A stretch of DNA of 64,000 nt from Berberis thunbergii (GCA_003290165.1 QNQO01000652.1:62001-126000); one strand, 5' to 3'; counted from the first letter of the stretch, positions 20,791 to 32,902 are shown. A program made the numbers and translations. The notes: a model not told the origin generated them from the letters alone.

Positions 20791-21531
20791 GGTTGCATGG
20801 TAGGGTAGTCTACGCTACTCGGCGACATGGCAGTTTCGGGACAAGTTAATATTATGATCTGCATTGTTCACATCCATCGGGATTCTGTCTTTTGCGCCGA
20901 CCACTCATATATGGCGTCATCTGTGACCCCAGCCTTGAGTGTATAGTTGCTTGGGAGCCCAACCTTGGTAAGACTACTATTTGAGGCCCAAGCCTAGATG
21001 ACACATTTGCTCATGGCCTTAATCTTTAATGAATGCTTCTTGATGGATTATTTTCCCTCAATGGATGACTACTTCTGCTCTCATGCACTTGGTCTACTAG
21101 CAGATGATGATGTATCTTCTGCCTTGGCTGTATATTCGCTAATCGCTCTACCACCCAAGTTTGGTCCTCCAATTGCAATATATTAGTCAAATTGGCGAAC
21201 TGATTTGCACGATTTTCTTGTTGTTTCATTTTCACTGGGCTTGGTTGTTGGGCAGAAAATTGTAATTGATGATCAGCCGATGGTGGTAGACCTACTACCA
21301 GTGGTTGTCCAGCCAGAAGTGGCTAAACCCATGGCGATGATGGTTGTTTGGTTTAGGCAGATGACTGTTCAACGTTATTTTTGCTAGTTTGGTTTCGAGT
21401 TCCCACCATTGTGTTGAAAAAGAACTCTGAGAAGTGTCTTTGTAGGAAAGTTGAAATTGAATAATTATTTTTAATGAATTAAAGAGAGCATGCAAATAGT
21501 TTGATTCAAGCTCTCATTGAAAACACCTTTT

Positions 21532-22167
21532 TGTGGATGCAAATTTCCATCGGATCACGTGTTGATCACGCGGAGTAATCTGCATAAGATGAAAATTAAT
21601 TCTTAACACCAATGTGGTGCCTGCCACGGAGACTACGATGTTAAAATTAGAACAATGCCTTTAGAAAAATATTTATTTTTCTGTATTTGAAGATAAAATT
21701 ATCAATAAAAAAAAAAGTTACCTCCAGATGGCTTTGTGTTTGGCTATTTATAGATGCAGAATGAGAATACTATTGGCAGCTGAGTGAGACACGTGGTAGA
21801 TGAGTGAGTCATCTACTTATATGCAGTTGTAATTTCTCTTAAATAGTTGTACTTTTTCTTAGGTAGTAGTAACTTTTGTAAATAGTTGTAACCTCCCATT
21901 AGTGGTTGTAACTTCTTGTTTGGAGACATCTCTTCTACAAACTTGTGTGCTCAGCTGAGCATGATGGTCAACGCCGAACACCACTCCTCTGTTGAAAAAA
22001 AAGTGTTATGTTGAGTTGTATTGGGCTCAGACTTTGGCTGCATTGGGCCCAAACTTGGACTTTCTCTATTTGTAACTTTTGTGGGTAATTTCCGGGCTTC
22101 TCGGGAACAACCCAAGTATTTGGGCCTCCTTATCCTGTTGGGCTAAGGATTATTTGTTGCTCCCACA
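21532..22167 (-). repeat. LTR (right copy, 5' side) of the 4.68-kb gypsy element
   Basis: 636 bp, paired with 17488-18161 and followed by the TTATG target duplication. No good Met-tRNA primer site lies inside it. Confidence 0.9.
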
Positions 22168-22172
22168 TTATG

Positions 22173-23135
22173 TTTTTTATGTAATTTATTTGATAACTTT
22201 CAATTTGAGTGATTGAAAAAACAAAGATTTCGAAATTTTACTTCCAAAGCATCCAAAATTGTGCTTGTCAGAGGGAAACAAGAAACTACAGTTACCTTTC
22301 TTAGTAAAGGAAATTTTATTGAATTTCTGATTCATGGAATTTTATTGAATTTCTTATTCATAAAATTTTACGCACAGGTGTTGAAAGTTCATGATAGGTG
22401 CCTTGGCACGGTCAATTTTTTATTCTTGAAATTTTTTTGAATTTTTGATTCGTATCATATCGTGGATGTCATAAGAACCTAGGTATCAGTACCATAGTGT
22501 AGGGTGCAAACTTGGTTGTACTCTTATGCAGGGTGAAAACTCCCTTCATAAGGAATTTTCCTGAATGAGCTTTGCCTAGGAACATATGCTTCTTTATTTT
22601 TTTTGAGTTTGTTTGCAACAGGGAGACGTAGCGTGATCTTGAAAGAATGATGAAACCCTCCAAAGTGTTTGTGTATCTCGAGGTTGTAAAAAAAATCCTA
22701 TAATGATGCCACATCATCTTGATTACAAAACCTGATTTCCTAGCCTCACTTTAGCTTATAAGATGGAAGATTTATATAAGTTGGATTGATACCACGAGTA
22801 CTGATTTTCATCCACTTAAATCTCTAAATGTTATGAATGAACATTTCATGTAATACATGTTTCTTCTAAAAAAATAATTACATAGAACAATAGTAAAAAA
22901 TAAATATTGATCAATTTGGGTTCGGCTTTGCTAGGTTCAAACTATTTCAATTCAACCAACTGTCAAAAACCCAATTGTTGTAAAGGGATAACATGGGTTC
23001 ATTGCCTAAGTGTTGAGCAATGGTTATTATGCAACTAGGGTGTCGACGCGCTCTATGTGCACGGATATTTGATACTTATTTTATTTTATTAAACACATCA
23101 ATAATAAGAAAAAAATTATTATTGTTTTTCTAAAC
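22173..23135. other. AT-rich intergenic sequence
   Basis: No convincing gene, RNA or repeat boundary was seen. A short local duplication of GGAATTTTATTGAATTTCT occurs at 22336-22365. Confidence 0.5.
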
Positions 23136-23146
23136 AAAATAATTAT

Positions 23147-24372
23147 GGAAAATGACTTTTAAGGCCTACTTTTTTCACAAAATAGACAATTTAGATACCG
23201 TAGTCGATGTAATGACTGATTTGTACCTAATTTTATATTTTTATTACCAACAATGACTTTTTCATTAACCCATGTTAGCTCATAAAATTATAGGATATAT
23301 TTAGCCTTCCTAAACAAATAAAAAACCTAATTTTATACTTTTATGACCAACAATGACTCTTTTATTAATGATTCAATTTTTATTTTTTTGTTATTTTTAT
23401 TTTTTTACCCTTAACCCCTCCCATTATTTGTACAAATAATTTCTTTAACTGCAGTTTGAGCAATTATTTTATGTCATTTGTTAGCTACAAATACAACATT
23501 AATATTTTCATGTTAGCATTTTTCTTATTCATGAATGTTCTGTCACTCTGAATGTGTTTGTATTCAACTGGTTGTGAAAGTATATTTGAGTTTGAAGAAC
23601 AAATTTTTTTGTTTCAATTAATGGTTGTTTCAATTCTTTGTCACTATTTAGTTTACATGAAATTATCTTATTCAATATTGAAAATCATTTTACCTATGAG
23701 GCTATGATCATGCTTTGTGGTAGATAGTTTGTGACCAAATAGTGATAGAATAAAATTTATTACTTTGCATATACCCACGCATTGAAGAATAGGAAATCAA
23801 ATTTCGATAACAGGAAAATAGATTTATTAACTACATATGGAATAAGAAACAATGATAAATAAAACCAACTTTATAATCATCATCAAGAAAGGTAATGTAC
23901 GAGTACTTGTAAACTTTTTGAGTCAAATTGATATTATTAACTAATTAAAACATCATCATTAACTACATTATGAAATATTTACCAAACCTTATCATAATAA
24001 TTTGATTAACTTGTCAATCAATGAAAACTTATAATTGGTTGGTCATAATTAGAATTATTAATATCGATATCTATCAGCGCATGGGGTGGGAAGAAGGGTT
24101 AAGGGTATTAAAAAGAAGTAAAAATAACAAAATAAAATTAAAAATTAGAATCATTAATAAAATAGTCTTTGTTAGTCATAAAAGTATAAAATTAGATTTT
24201 CTATTTGTTTAAAAAGAGTCAAGATGTCATATAACTTTATGAGCTAACCTGTGTTAATAAGAGTTTTTATTGATCATAAAAGTATAAAAGTAAGCACAAA
24301 TTAGCCATTACATCAACTATGATATCTAAATAATTTATTTTGTTAAGAAGTGAGCTTTAAAAGTCATTTTTC
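23147..24372. mobile_element. Mutator-like MITE, 1226 bp
   Basis: Perfect 11-bp target duplication AAAATAATTAT (23136-23146, 24373-24383). Long inverted ends: the left begins GGAAAATGACTTTTAAGGCC and the right complement begins GAAAAATGACTTTTAAAGCT; similarity extends about 230 bp inward (CATAAAATTATA / TTATGAGCTAAC). Target length and long ends fit Mutator. The interior codes for nothing. Same family as 48855-49664. Confidence 0.88.
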
Positions 24373-24383
24373 AAAATAATTAT

Positions 24384-25169
24384 ATATAATTTTAAGAGAT
24401 TGTATAGTTTATAAATAAATAATGAACTTCAAATATATTATATTAGGACATCAACTATAATTAATAAGGGCTGAATTTTATTATAAATATTTTGAATTTG
24501 GCATAGCAAAAGTTTAAAAATATAATAGTATTTTTAATTAAAAAACATACCCAGAGATTCCTCATTAGTTTGTTGATTTTACATGTATTTATTAAGAATG
24601 AGGAAGGGCAAAAGTAAAAAAAAAATTTATAGTTACCTCTCACTATACCATTGAGATTCAGATGTATCAACACACCATTTCTCGGATAAATTTCGTGATA
24701 TCACATATCAGCAAACATTTGCAATTGGGAATCTCCTGCAAACAGCGTGGTCCATAAATTTATCACTAGTAAGTAATGTTGATACAAATACTGTGGTACA
24801 CGGATTTATCTCACGTATATATCACCACAAATCCATCGGTTGATATTTTAAAGATTATGGCAGAGTAGGAAAGGTAAAGCGGAATGATGGTACTCTCAAA
24901 ACAGCTGAAGCACTGAAGCAGGATACACCTTTCCTTCCCAACATTACAACCCAGAGAGGTGGAAAAGAAAGAAAGGAAAGCAGAAAAGAAAGAGAGAATT
25001 ATAAACGAATAGATGATTCAAGTGTCTACCTGGGACCTGACATGCCATCATTGCTCTCTTCTCCCCTTTAGCTTTCTTTTCCACATTAAAAATGAAGGAG
25101 AAACATTGCAATGGAAACAACTGAGAAAACACAAGTCATCAACCAAACAACCCTCTCCACCTCTCTCTC
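24384..25169 (+). promoter_or_regulatory. Upstream region of the dioxygenase-fold gene
   Basis: AT-rich to about 24750, then more mixed sequence with purine-rich GAAAGAAAGGAAAGCAGAAA runs (24963-24996) before the ATG at 25170. A transcript start or TATA element cannot be fixed by eye. Confidence 0.3.
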
Positions 25170-26642
25170 ATGACGACTTCACCAGAAAAACTACCAGACT
25201 TCCGAGCTCCACCACCCTCTCCAAACGCCAATGCATCAGCACGCCGATCGTCAGTAGTGAACGACGAGGCAATCTCTGAGTTTCTCGAACATTCACTTCG
25301 AATTCCTAAGCTCGTTTTACCAGATAGGATCTTCCCCGTGGAGATCCCAGTGAAAAATCCTCCGGAAATTGACTTCCAATCCCTCATCTGTTCAGGAAAT
25401 GATGCCATAATGAACTTTTTGGATTCGGTTGGTGGAATTGGGTGTTTTTTGCTGGTGAATCATGGAATTGATGGAGATCTGATTCGATCAGTTGTGAAGG
25501 AAACCACTGGGTTGTTTGGATTGTCGTCAGAGAGCAAGACACTTGTATCAAGAACCGCTGATAGATTGTATGGTTTCGAAGAGGAGTGGTTGGGTGGCAG
25601 TGAGGAGGAAGTGATGGAGACAAGTGAAGAGTTTGTTTGGTGTACAGATGAAGGCTTGAAGTCGGAGATGGAGGGAATCTGGTCTCAAGGATATTCAAAT
25701 TTCAGGTAATTCTGACCTCTATTTACATTTTTAAATGTTTTCTAGGTGGGAACATGGCATATAAACAAGACAAGAAAAAATATTTTCAGCCTTGATCCAA
25801 ACATTTTACAATTTCAGCCAGAAAATGGAAAACCTTTCGATAGAAATACAGAAAGTTGCTTGCAAACTCCTACAAGCACTCGTCCAACACGCCCATGTAA
25901 TGCCAACCAAGCTGGCTAATACAACAGAGGGGCATGAAATGGTTGAGCTGGTTTGTTGTCTGTACAAGCATTGCCGATACTCTCCAATCAGCCAGTGGGA
26001 TCGGTCCCTCAAATCCGACATCATTCGAATGTTGATACAAGGTTCTGACTTCTCCCATGCTTTATGCGTGCACATATGTGATGGAGCATCAGATTTTCAC
26101 ATCTACTCGAAGAAGGGTTGGATTTCTTTCTGCCCAGACAAAGATGCTATAGTGGTTACTATTGGGGACCAGATACAGGTTAATTTTTCTCCCTGCTGAA
26201 TATGTTCAACTGCTGGGGTGCCTTTATATATATATATAATGAACTTGTGATGTTTTTCCAGAGATGGAGCAGTGGGCAGTACAAGAATGTAATGGGCAGG
26301 CCAGTATTCAAAGTGAAAGACGAAGAATCTATATCGATGGCTTTCCTTTATTCTCCATCAGATGTTACGCATAGCTCCACAGAACCTTCAGATATCTCTC
26401 ACAGCTTTGCAGAACATTCAGATATCACTCACAGCTTCGCACAACCTTCAGATATCACTCACAGCGTGGCACAAACTTCAGACATCATGCACAGCTTCAC
26501 AGAAAACAAAGAAAAGAGAGTTTCAGTTGGACAAAGCTTCCCCGAAAACAGAGGGAAGGCCATTTCAATCAAACAACAAATAATAATAGCCTTACTGATA
26601 ACCCTTGTATACCATTTCTCAGTCTGCATATATAAGATTTGA
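25170..26642 (+). CDS. 2OG-Fe(II) dioxygenase-fold protein, catalytic residues lost, membrane-tailed (425 aa)
   Basis: Three exons: 25170-25705, 25818-26178, 26262-26642, with GT-AG introns of 112 and 83 bp. The N-terminal DIOX_N-like part (residues 60-120) has PVEIPVKNPPEIDF and GIGCFLLVNHGI. The barrel end has YKHCRYSPISQW and SKKGWISFCPDKDAIVVTIG, typical of plant gibberellin/ACC-oxidase relatives. The iron motif HxD is replaced by S255-D-F257, the distal His by Gly311 (KNVMGRPVF) and the 2OG-binding Arg of RxS by Ser322. The enzyme should therefore be inactive. Residues 332-381 are five 10-residue repeats; 406-425 is a hydrophobic C-terminal helix, suggesting tail anchoring. Introns are clean and frames intact, so the gene looks maintained. 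Its role is unknown. Confidence 0.88.
26358..26507 (+). repeat. Coding minisatellite, 5 x 30 bp
   Basis: Five in-frame units of ten residues, consensus SDITHSFAQP, lie between the barrel and the membrane helix of the dioxygenase-fold protein. Copies 2-4 are nearly identical at DNA level (TCAGATATCACTCACAGC), so the array grew recently. Confidence 0.95.
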
Positions 26643-28015
26643 CGTTCTTACTGGATTTTTTTAGTTTATTGCTTCTTGTGCTCCACATTGTGTTTCCAAT
26701 GCTTGGGATCTATTACATCCCTGTTATTTTGGTTTGAATTATCCAAGGGATTTTGCAGAAAACACAATGTAAAGAGAACATGCCACAAAGAATATAATTC
26801 CATAAGAAAATAACAAACAAAAAGCAGGTGACCTCACTACAAGGCCACAAAGAATAAAAGAACCAAGTATACTTGATCCAAATTGTTTGCATTACAAAAA
26901 CCATTTTAATGCAAAAATGTGCCCTGGTGAACCATCTACTACCTGTGTAGTGAGTGGGTACAACCCAATGAATCTTGCATCAACTGTAGCTAACAATATC
27001 ATTACAGATATAATGATTACTTCCAATTTGGTTTTCAAGCACATGAACTGTAAAGCATCAGGTTATAGCACAGAAGGGGCATATTTTTCATGATTCCATC
27101 CGTACTTGTATATTTTACCTGCATACTAGTGGAACACAGCTCTAAACGACAAGCAGCCTATTCTGAAGTAAAGTGATAACCATCAAAACCAGCTTTGGGT
27201 ATTTCATTTGCCCAGGAGCAGCATCAGTGGATAAGCCATTTTTGTTGGATTTAAAGTTTTCTATCAGCCTTGTATACCATTTACATCTGCTTTATTCATT
27301 CCATCTATTTGAAAGAGATTTGAACATAACCAAGGAAGCACAATTGGCACAATCCACATTAATATCATTTACATCCATTTGGTTTGATGCATCTAGCTGC
27401 CCCACCGAAGTCTCCCATCTGTAAACTTTGCAATGAAACATGAACTTTATGACATGCAGCAACCATGACACTGGATCGTCCAGATAACTACACAAACATT
27501 GTTCTGATCAGGAACAGATGAATAAATTTTCAGTTAGATGGTAGGCTTAAATGGAATTTTATACATCAACTTTGAAATAGATGCTCAAAAATGGTTTCCT
27601 TACCTAGTATTCTACTAACTCAATTCATCAGCAAATTCTTGAAGACAGAAACAGATAGAATGTTAAATATTTTCTTCTCAAAGCTTCATTTGTCTGTACC
27701 GGCTCCCACTTTATAACAAATAGATTAGTTGTTTGCTATTCAAAACACAGTTGACCAATATTCACCTGAAGTCAATTGCGGACAAGCAAAGGTGCATGCA
27801 AGAGTATCTTTTGACGGTTAAGATAGTGTGACTGAAGTACCACAATCCAAAAAGCAAAACCCCAAACAACAGTATTCTCAAGGGCTTCCTTGAATCATCT
27901 CGCAAGGATAATCAAATTCTTGACACAATCATTGCCATAAAACATAGTGTGAGACAGTTGCATTTGCAACTTTGAGCACATTCAAAAAAGTAAGTTGTCT
28001 CAGCTTGGTTTTACC
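26643..28015. other. Region downstream of the dioxygenase-fold gene
   Basis: No clear protein on either strand. It may contain the 3' untranslated region of the gene at 25170-26642 and, on the other strand, that of a possible gene ending near 28010. Confidence 0.3.
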
Positions 28016-28990
28016 GCAGGTGATTCTCCCCTGGTTCCACCTACCTGCAATAACATAAGAAATAGCAAATTAACAGCCAAGTCAAGAAGCCTCAGGCAAA
28101 TGATTTGAAGGTAACTACTGCAGCAATTGCAACAGATCAGAGAAAGATGTAACATAGATGTGCAGGTAAAAACAACACTCTCACCACAGCTATTATAGCT
28201 AAAGGAAAGTTGAGAGTAGAATATCTATCAGTGTGGAAGAATCATGAATAGACACATGTCTATATCAACTTGATATCAAGAAATCTCAGTTTCAAAGGAA
28301 GAAAGCAAAAGCATGAATGCTCTTTATTATCAACAATTTGGTAAATTTTCAAAGTTTGCAGATATATGAATACTCTGCTGTATGTAAGAACCAATTGGAG
28401 AACACCTCAAATTTGATTGTAAAATATGCCAGGGCTGACCTATACAGGTGAAAGGCAGTAATATTTTGTAAAATTGGATAGACAAACAGTGAAATATGGA
28501 TGATGTGCTTGAGGTGGTCATTTTAGTAAAAACTAGTCGATGTTGAGACATCAAAAGGTGTATATACGCATGCTAAGGAAAATAGATGCATTTTGCCATC
28601 TGCAACATTTGCAACGCAAGTGATCTTAACATTGCAATACTCACCATTATAAAGAAACAGCCACCAACTGTTTAACTGTTAATTTCAGAATAATGCTCTT
28701 GAACAAACTTTTGAACTAGCAACAGATATCATAGTTTTAAAAAAACGGGGGGATGTTGTTTTCATCATCTTTTCAAAAATTAAAATTATACACGTATTCT
28801 CCCGAATAGGGAAAATTCCTTTTAATCATTGTGATACCTGACTGGCACTGCTCTAACTACCATCTGGAAATTTTGAACAAAAATGAAGTCCCATAATTTA
28901 GCATTATTCACTCCATTTGCAGTTTGATCAGGATCAAAGGGTGGACAGTATGCCATACCTTGAACACCTTTCTGTGTAGAGGTACTTTCA
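28005..28990 (-). CDS. Possible last two exons of an unrecognised minus-strand gene
   Basis: On the minus strand an acceptor-like CTCTACACAG (28975-28966) precedes an open stretch reading KGVQGMAYCPPFDPDQTANG then LWDFIFVQNFQMVVRAVP, ending near a GTCAGG or GTATCA donor (about 28840). A second acceptor TTATTGCAG near 28048 precedes VGGTRGESPAVKPS and a stop. Joined in phase these give a natural-looking C-terminus, but the donor is not strong and I recognise no family. Upstream exons were not found; transposons begin at 30.5 kb. Confidence 0.35.
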
Positions 28991-29737
28991 AGTAAACAAT
29001 ATTAATCATCCAACATTTTAAAGTCTGACGCTGCAAAAACAGACAAAGGAGCAATAGATTGTTGGAGGTCAGAGGCTGGAATGACTACTGCTGCCACCAA
29101 GAGGGAGTTATTGTGTGATCCCTTACATACATAGTTGCCACGATCATTCGGAAGGAAGGAGCGGATGAAAAAGCTCCATATAGATAACGACATCCTCTTC
29201 TATTTTATGTGGGATAGAGGAATTGTAAATTTTGATGACATTGTTTGGTGGAGCCATGTGCATAGACAGGGTGAAACCAAATAAACAACCAAACGATGCT
29301 GCTAAAAGAAAATTTAACACAAAGTACCATTAAAAGTATGGGGAGGCATTTCCACACAACAAACAGGATATAACCCAATGAAATTGTTACCACACCAAAT
29401 AACATTCATTACCAAGTGCCGCTTGTGGGTTTTTACCTGCATTCCTCAAGATTTGTGATGTTGATGAATGATGCTCGCACCTGTCTTCACAAGGAAAACG
29501 ACTCCCAGTGAAAATACAGCCCTCCAACTCCAATACAAATTTGACAAAGAATCTGAAGATAATGTGTAGTAATTAAATAGACATGCATCTAACCTGGTGC
29601 AAATGTCTTGCTTTATTTGAAATTTTTTATTCAATCAGGGTTTTTTATTTTATTTCCTTTTAGTATAATTTAGTTTACTAGTTTCATTCAGTTTAGGGCT
29701 TGATAGGGTTAGTAAAAGTGCTATTATGAATAATTGT
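28991..29737. other. Intergenic or intronic sequence
   Basis: Minus-strand frames at 29193-29002 and 29634-29446 look partly protein-like (the latter with SWRAVFSLGVVFLV) and could be exons of the same possible gene, but I cannot support splice structure. Confidence 0.25.
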
Positions 29738-29958
29738 GTCCGATCCTGACTCAGGATGAACGCTGGCAGCATGCTTAACACATACAAGTCAGACGGGTGA
29801 GTAACGCGTAAGAACCTGCCCTTAGGAAGGGAACAACAGCTGGAAACACCTGCTGATACCCAGTATCCTGAGAAGCAAAAGGAGGAATCCGCCCAAGGAG
29901 GGCCTCGGGTCTGATTAGCTAGTTTATGAGAGTAGCTTACCAAGATGATGATCAGTAG
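29738..29958 (+). pseudogene. Nuclear copy of plastid 16S rRNA 5' end (NUPT), decayed
   Basis: The plus strand follows the 5' domain of chloroplast 16S rRNA: CGATCCTGACTCAGGATGAA, CGCTGGCAGCATGCTTAACA, GACGGGTGAGTAACGCGTAA, AACAACAGCTGGAAAC, AGCAAAAGGAGGAATCCGCC, CTGATTAGCTAGTT, GCTTACCAAG and GATGATCAGTAG. About 30 bases expected between CAAGTC and GACGGGTGAG are missing, and there are many substitutions. Similarity stops after GATCAGTAG. It is a dead insertion of organelle DNA. Confidence 0.93.
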
Positions 29959-30517
29959 AATTGCTAAATATGGGACTAGAGAGGCGCATCCATTCATCAA
30001 AAAAGGGGATTTGACGGAGTACACCAAATGTAAATCGATCAATTGTTTTTCATTCCCAAGAAAGTACATATTTTACTCCGATCTTCTTAACATTGTTTTA
30101 CTCTTCTAGATTTCGAGGGTTTCAACCAACAAAAACAACTTCACTTTTCATATATGTATGAAGTATCAACATTCTTTGTTAATGAAAGAAAGCAACCTAT
30201 CAACATTCTTTCGGGCCAGATATGCCACTAAATAACCAACCCAACACAAGGTAGAAAGCGGAACTAATTATCTCTGCCACTGTAGATGGTTATTATGTTT
30301 AAAGATTTGAAGTTTATTTTATGTTTCTTTGCTGAAGCTTACATCACAACAACTTAAGCTCTTTAGAGAGGATTTATTGTCCATTACATATTTTTGCTAT
30401 ATCACAACTGTTTGTTATTCACCACCAATATTACAATTGTCTGATAATATTCACACGTAACACACTCACATATGCACGCATGAACCAAATATATATAGGC
30501 TATATAGATCTTAATGT
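29959..30517. other. No recognised feature
   Basis: The first 60 bp (GGGACTAGAGAGGC, ATTTGACGGAG) may be more organelle-derived sequence, not assignable. The rest is AT-rich. Confidence 0.3.
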
Positions 30518-30525
30518 CTTCCAAT

Positions 30526-31316
30526 CAAGGATGCACAGACTCTTCGAAAAACCACGGTTTCGAGAGTCAGATACGTGTCGGACACGGACTCGCGCCCGAC
30601 ACGTATCCAACATGCAGTCAACAGTCAAGACACGTTGACTGAGACCGACACGGCCAATGTTTTTTTTTCTGTTTTTCTTGGTTTTTTTTCCCTGTTTTTT
30701 TCTGCTGATTTTCGGAAGTCGTTCTTGAAGAAACACCAATTCTACTGCACTCAATTGCAATCGCCAATTCTTCGATTTCTTTAGTCAGGGAGAGGGATTG
30801 CTTTAATTAGAGCACATCTTCACGCCATACTCAATCTGAGGGTTCTTGACTGACATTTTCATTTGATGGTACATCAAGCATCATCAAGGTCGTTTCTTCC
30901 CTCACTCTAAATTAGATACAATACACACAAAAAAGGAAATTTTTCTATATAATTTCTCAGTAATTTGATTTATCTATTTATGATGACTAATTTGCTCTTT
31001 GATACACAATTACACACTATTTTGAAACAATTTGTAAATTAGATAAACTCCCCAAGTAAATTTTGACTATCCGAGCATCTCTATAAACTTTTCTATCTCT
31101 CTTGTTAAGCTCTCATCTTCCAGCTTCAAAAGTAAAAATTTTAAACAATTTTAAGCTTTAGGTTGTTTATGTTCATATGAGTTATAAAAAAAATAAAAAT
31201 TAATAAAAAGTAAAGTTTGACCGTGTCACCGAGTTCCTAATTTTTTTAAAATTGTTGAGTCGTCGTGTCGTGTCCGTGTCTAACACGATACGCGTATCCG
31301 TATCTGTGCATCCTTG
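30526..31316. mobile_element. Non-autonomous hAT-like element, 791 bp
   Basis: Inverted ends CAAGGATGCACAGA (30526) and GTGCATCCTTG (ending 31316). Perfect 8-bp target duplication CTTCCAAT (30518-30525, 31317-31324). Subterminal GC-rich words such as GATACGTGTCGGACACGG (left) and CGTGTCCGTGTC...GATACGCGTATCCG (right) are inverted relative to each other. No transposase frame. Confidence 0.9.
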
Positions 31317-31510
31317 CTTCCAATGAACAATCAAACTAGACTAATAAATAAAAAGGTAAATCAAATTGAAATAACTGAAAAGAAGAAATAAAGATAAACT
31401 AAACTCCCAATCAATGCCCATTACAAACAACGACAACATACCTTATTTATAACTAAACTCTAAACCTAAGCATGCTCATCAAGCAATCTAACCCTAAATT
31501 CTATTAGAGG

Positions 31511-32604
31511 CAGTGTTGTTAAGACAGACGCCTAGGCGCGCTCGAGGCGTTTTGGCAAAAATCCGCCTCAAAATGATGCGAGGCGGAGCGGTGAAGTTGA
31601 GGCGTCCGCCTCGGACCGCCTCAGCCACCGCCTCGGGCCGCTTCAGCCCATTTACAGCTTAAAAACCAAAAGTTTATTGCAACCCACTTATCTTTTAAGG
31701 TTAAAAGGGGGGTATTTAGAGTTCTTAGACAAGAGAACGACACCTTGGGGGCTATTGTTGTTGTTGGATGTGTTCTTCTCCTTCTCAATCAGGTTCCTCT
31801 TCTTTCAAATTAGGTGTTGCCTCTTTCATATCAGGATGTTTTCTCTCTTCTTCTTCCTCCTTCCTCTTCTTCTTCCCTCTCCTTCCAGTGTTTTTTATAT
31901 GATCTGTTTTTGCAGCGTTTTTTTTAATGATTCGCTCTCACTCTTTTTATATCATCGGTTCTACTCCTTTTTTTAAATGATCTGTTATGTGTTTTTTATA
32001 TGATTTGTTCTGTTCCTTTTTTTATATGATTGTTCTGCTGCGTTTTTTTTTTCACAATAAACAATAATAAGTAATATTTCAGTGTATGGATCATAATATT
32101 TTAGTATATGGATTCAAAATTTGGTTGCAAACTTTCAAAGTTTAAACCAATGAGACCTGCTGGGCGATGCCTCACCAAATTGCAATTTTCCAAATACTGT
32201 TTCAAATTCAACTATTAATTTTTAAAACACTGTTTCAATTTCTAAAGTTAACCAATTAGAAGTTGATGAACTAGTTACATTATGCTTTTGATGTTTTTCT
32301 TGTTTGTTTCTTTTTAGTGATTTAATGGATAGGTAAGTTAAGTACATTATGTAATGCATCTTTTTTGCTATGCTATGCAGCTTATTATGTTTCCATTTCA
32401 GTTCTAAATAATTGTATGACTTTTTGTACATATTGGCATATGCAAGTTATCAAAATGATGATGAATATTACTATCTAAATGTGTTTCAATTTATTATAAT
32501 AAATATCTTTAAAAATGTTAAAGACCGACTCAGTGAAGTGAGGCGTCCCGCCTCGCCTCTGAGGCGTTTTCAAGCTCATCCGCCTCAACGCCTTAACTAC
32601 ACTG
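31511..32604. mobile_element. Non-autonomous hAT-like element, 1094 bp
   Basis: Perfect 8-bp target duplication ATTAGAGG (31503-31510, 32605-32612). Ends CAGTGTTGTTAAGAC and (complement) CAGTGTAGTTAAGGCG. GC-rich subterminal GAGGCG/CGCCTC words at both ends surround an AT-rich, T-run-rich middle. The middle has a weakly repetitive ATATGATCTGTT/ATATGATTTGTTC motif near 31900-32035. Confidence 0.92.
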
Positions 32605-32902
32605 ATTAGAGGCCTACTTTCCAATTTAATTATGGGCTTACTTAGGCTCAACCCATCCAAATTAATACACTCGAATTAAATAATTTAATTCTAATTCTAA
32701 TTCCACCGGATTTATTTAGAAATGGGAGGGGGGGGGGTACGTGTTCAAGGAACAAGTACTAGTCACCACCTACGAGACATGAATAAGGCCCCACAATAGC
32801 TACAAATCACAATGGTACTCAGCAAATTCATCATTCAATAGATAACTCCTCAATATAATAAGGCCCTGGCGCGCCTCTGCTGAAATTGTTTTGTTTGGTT
32901 TT

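Larger units (their letters stand above)
17488..22167 (-). mobile_element. Gypsy-type LTR retrotransposon, pol-deleted, minus strand, 4.68 kb
   Basis: LTRs at 17488-18161 and 21532-22167 begin TGTGGATGCAAA and end GCTCCCACA. A perfect 5-bp target duplication TTATG flanks the element (17483-17487, 22168-22172). On the minus strand the order is LTR, gag (20790-20250), a tandem-repeat block, an RNase H fragment (18875-18480), then a purine-rich run into the last LTR. The interior is only 3.4 kb; protease, reverse transcriptase and integrase are not seen. Confidence 0.9.

Noticed and set aside
25384..25698. 104-codon minus-strand frame
   Set aside because: Antisense of exon 1 of the dioxygenase-fold gene, which has clear family motifs on the plus strand.
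29738..29958. Bacterial contamination or a functional rRNA gene
   Set aside because: Plant transposons surround it, it is only 220 bp, and it has a deletion and many substitutions.
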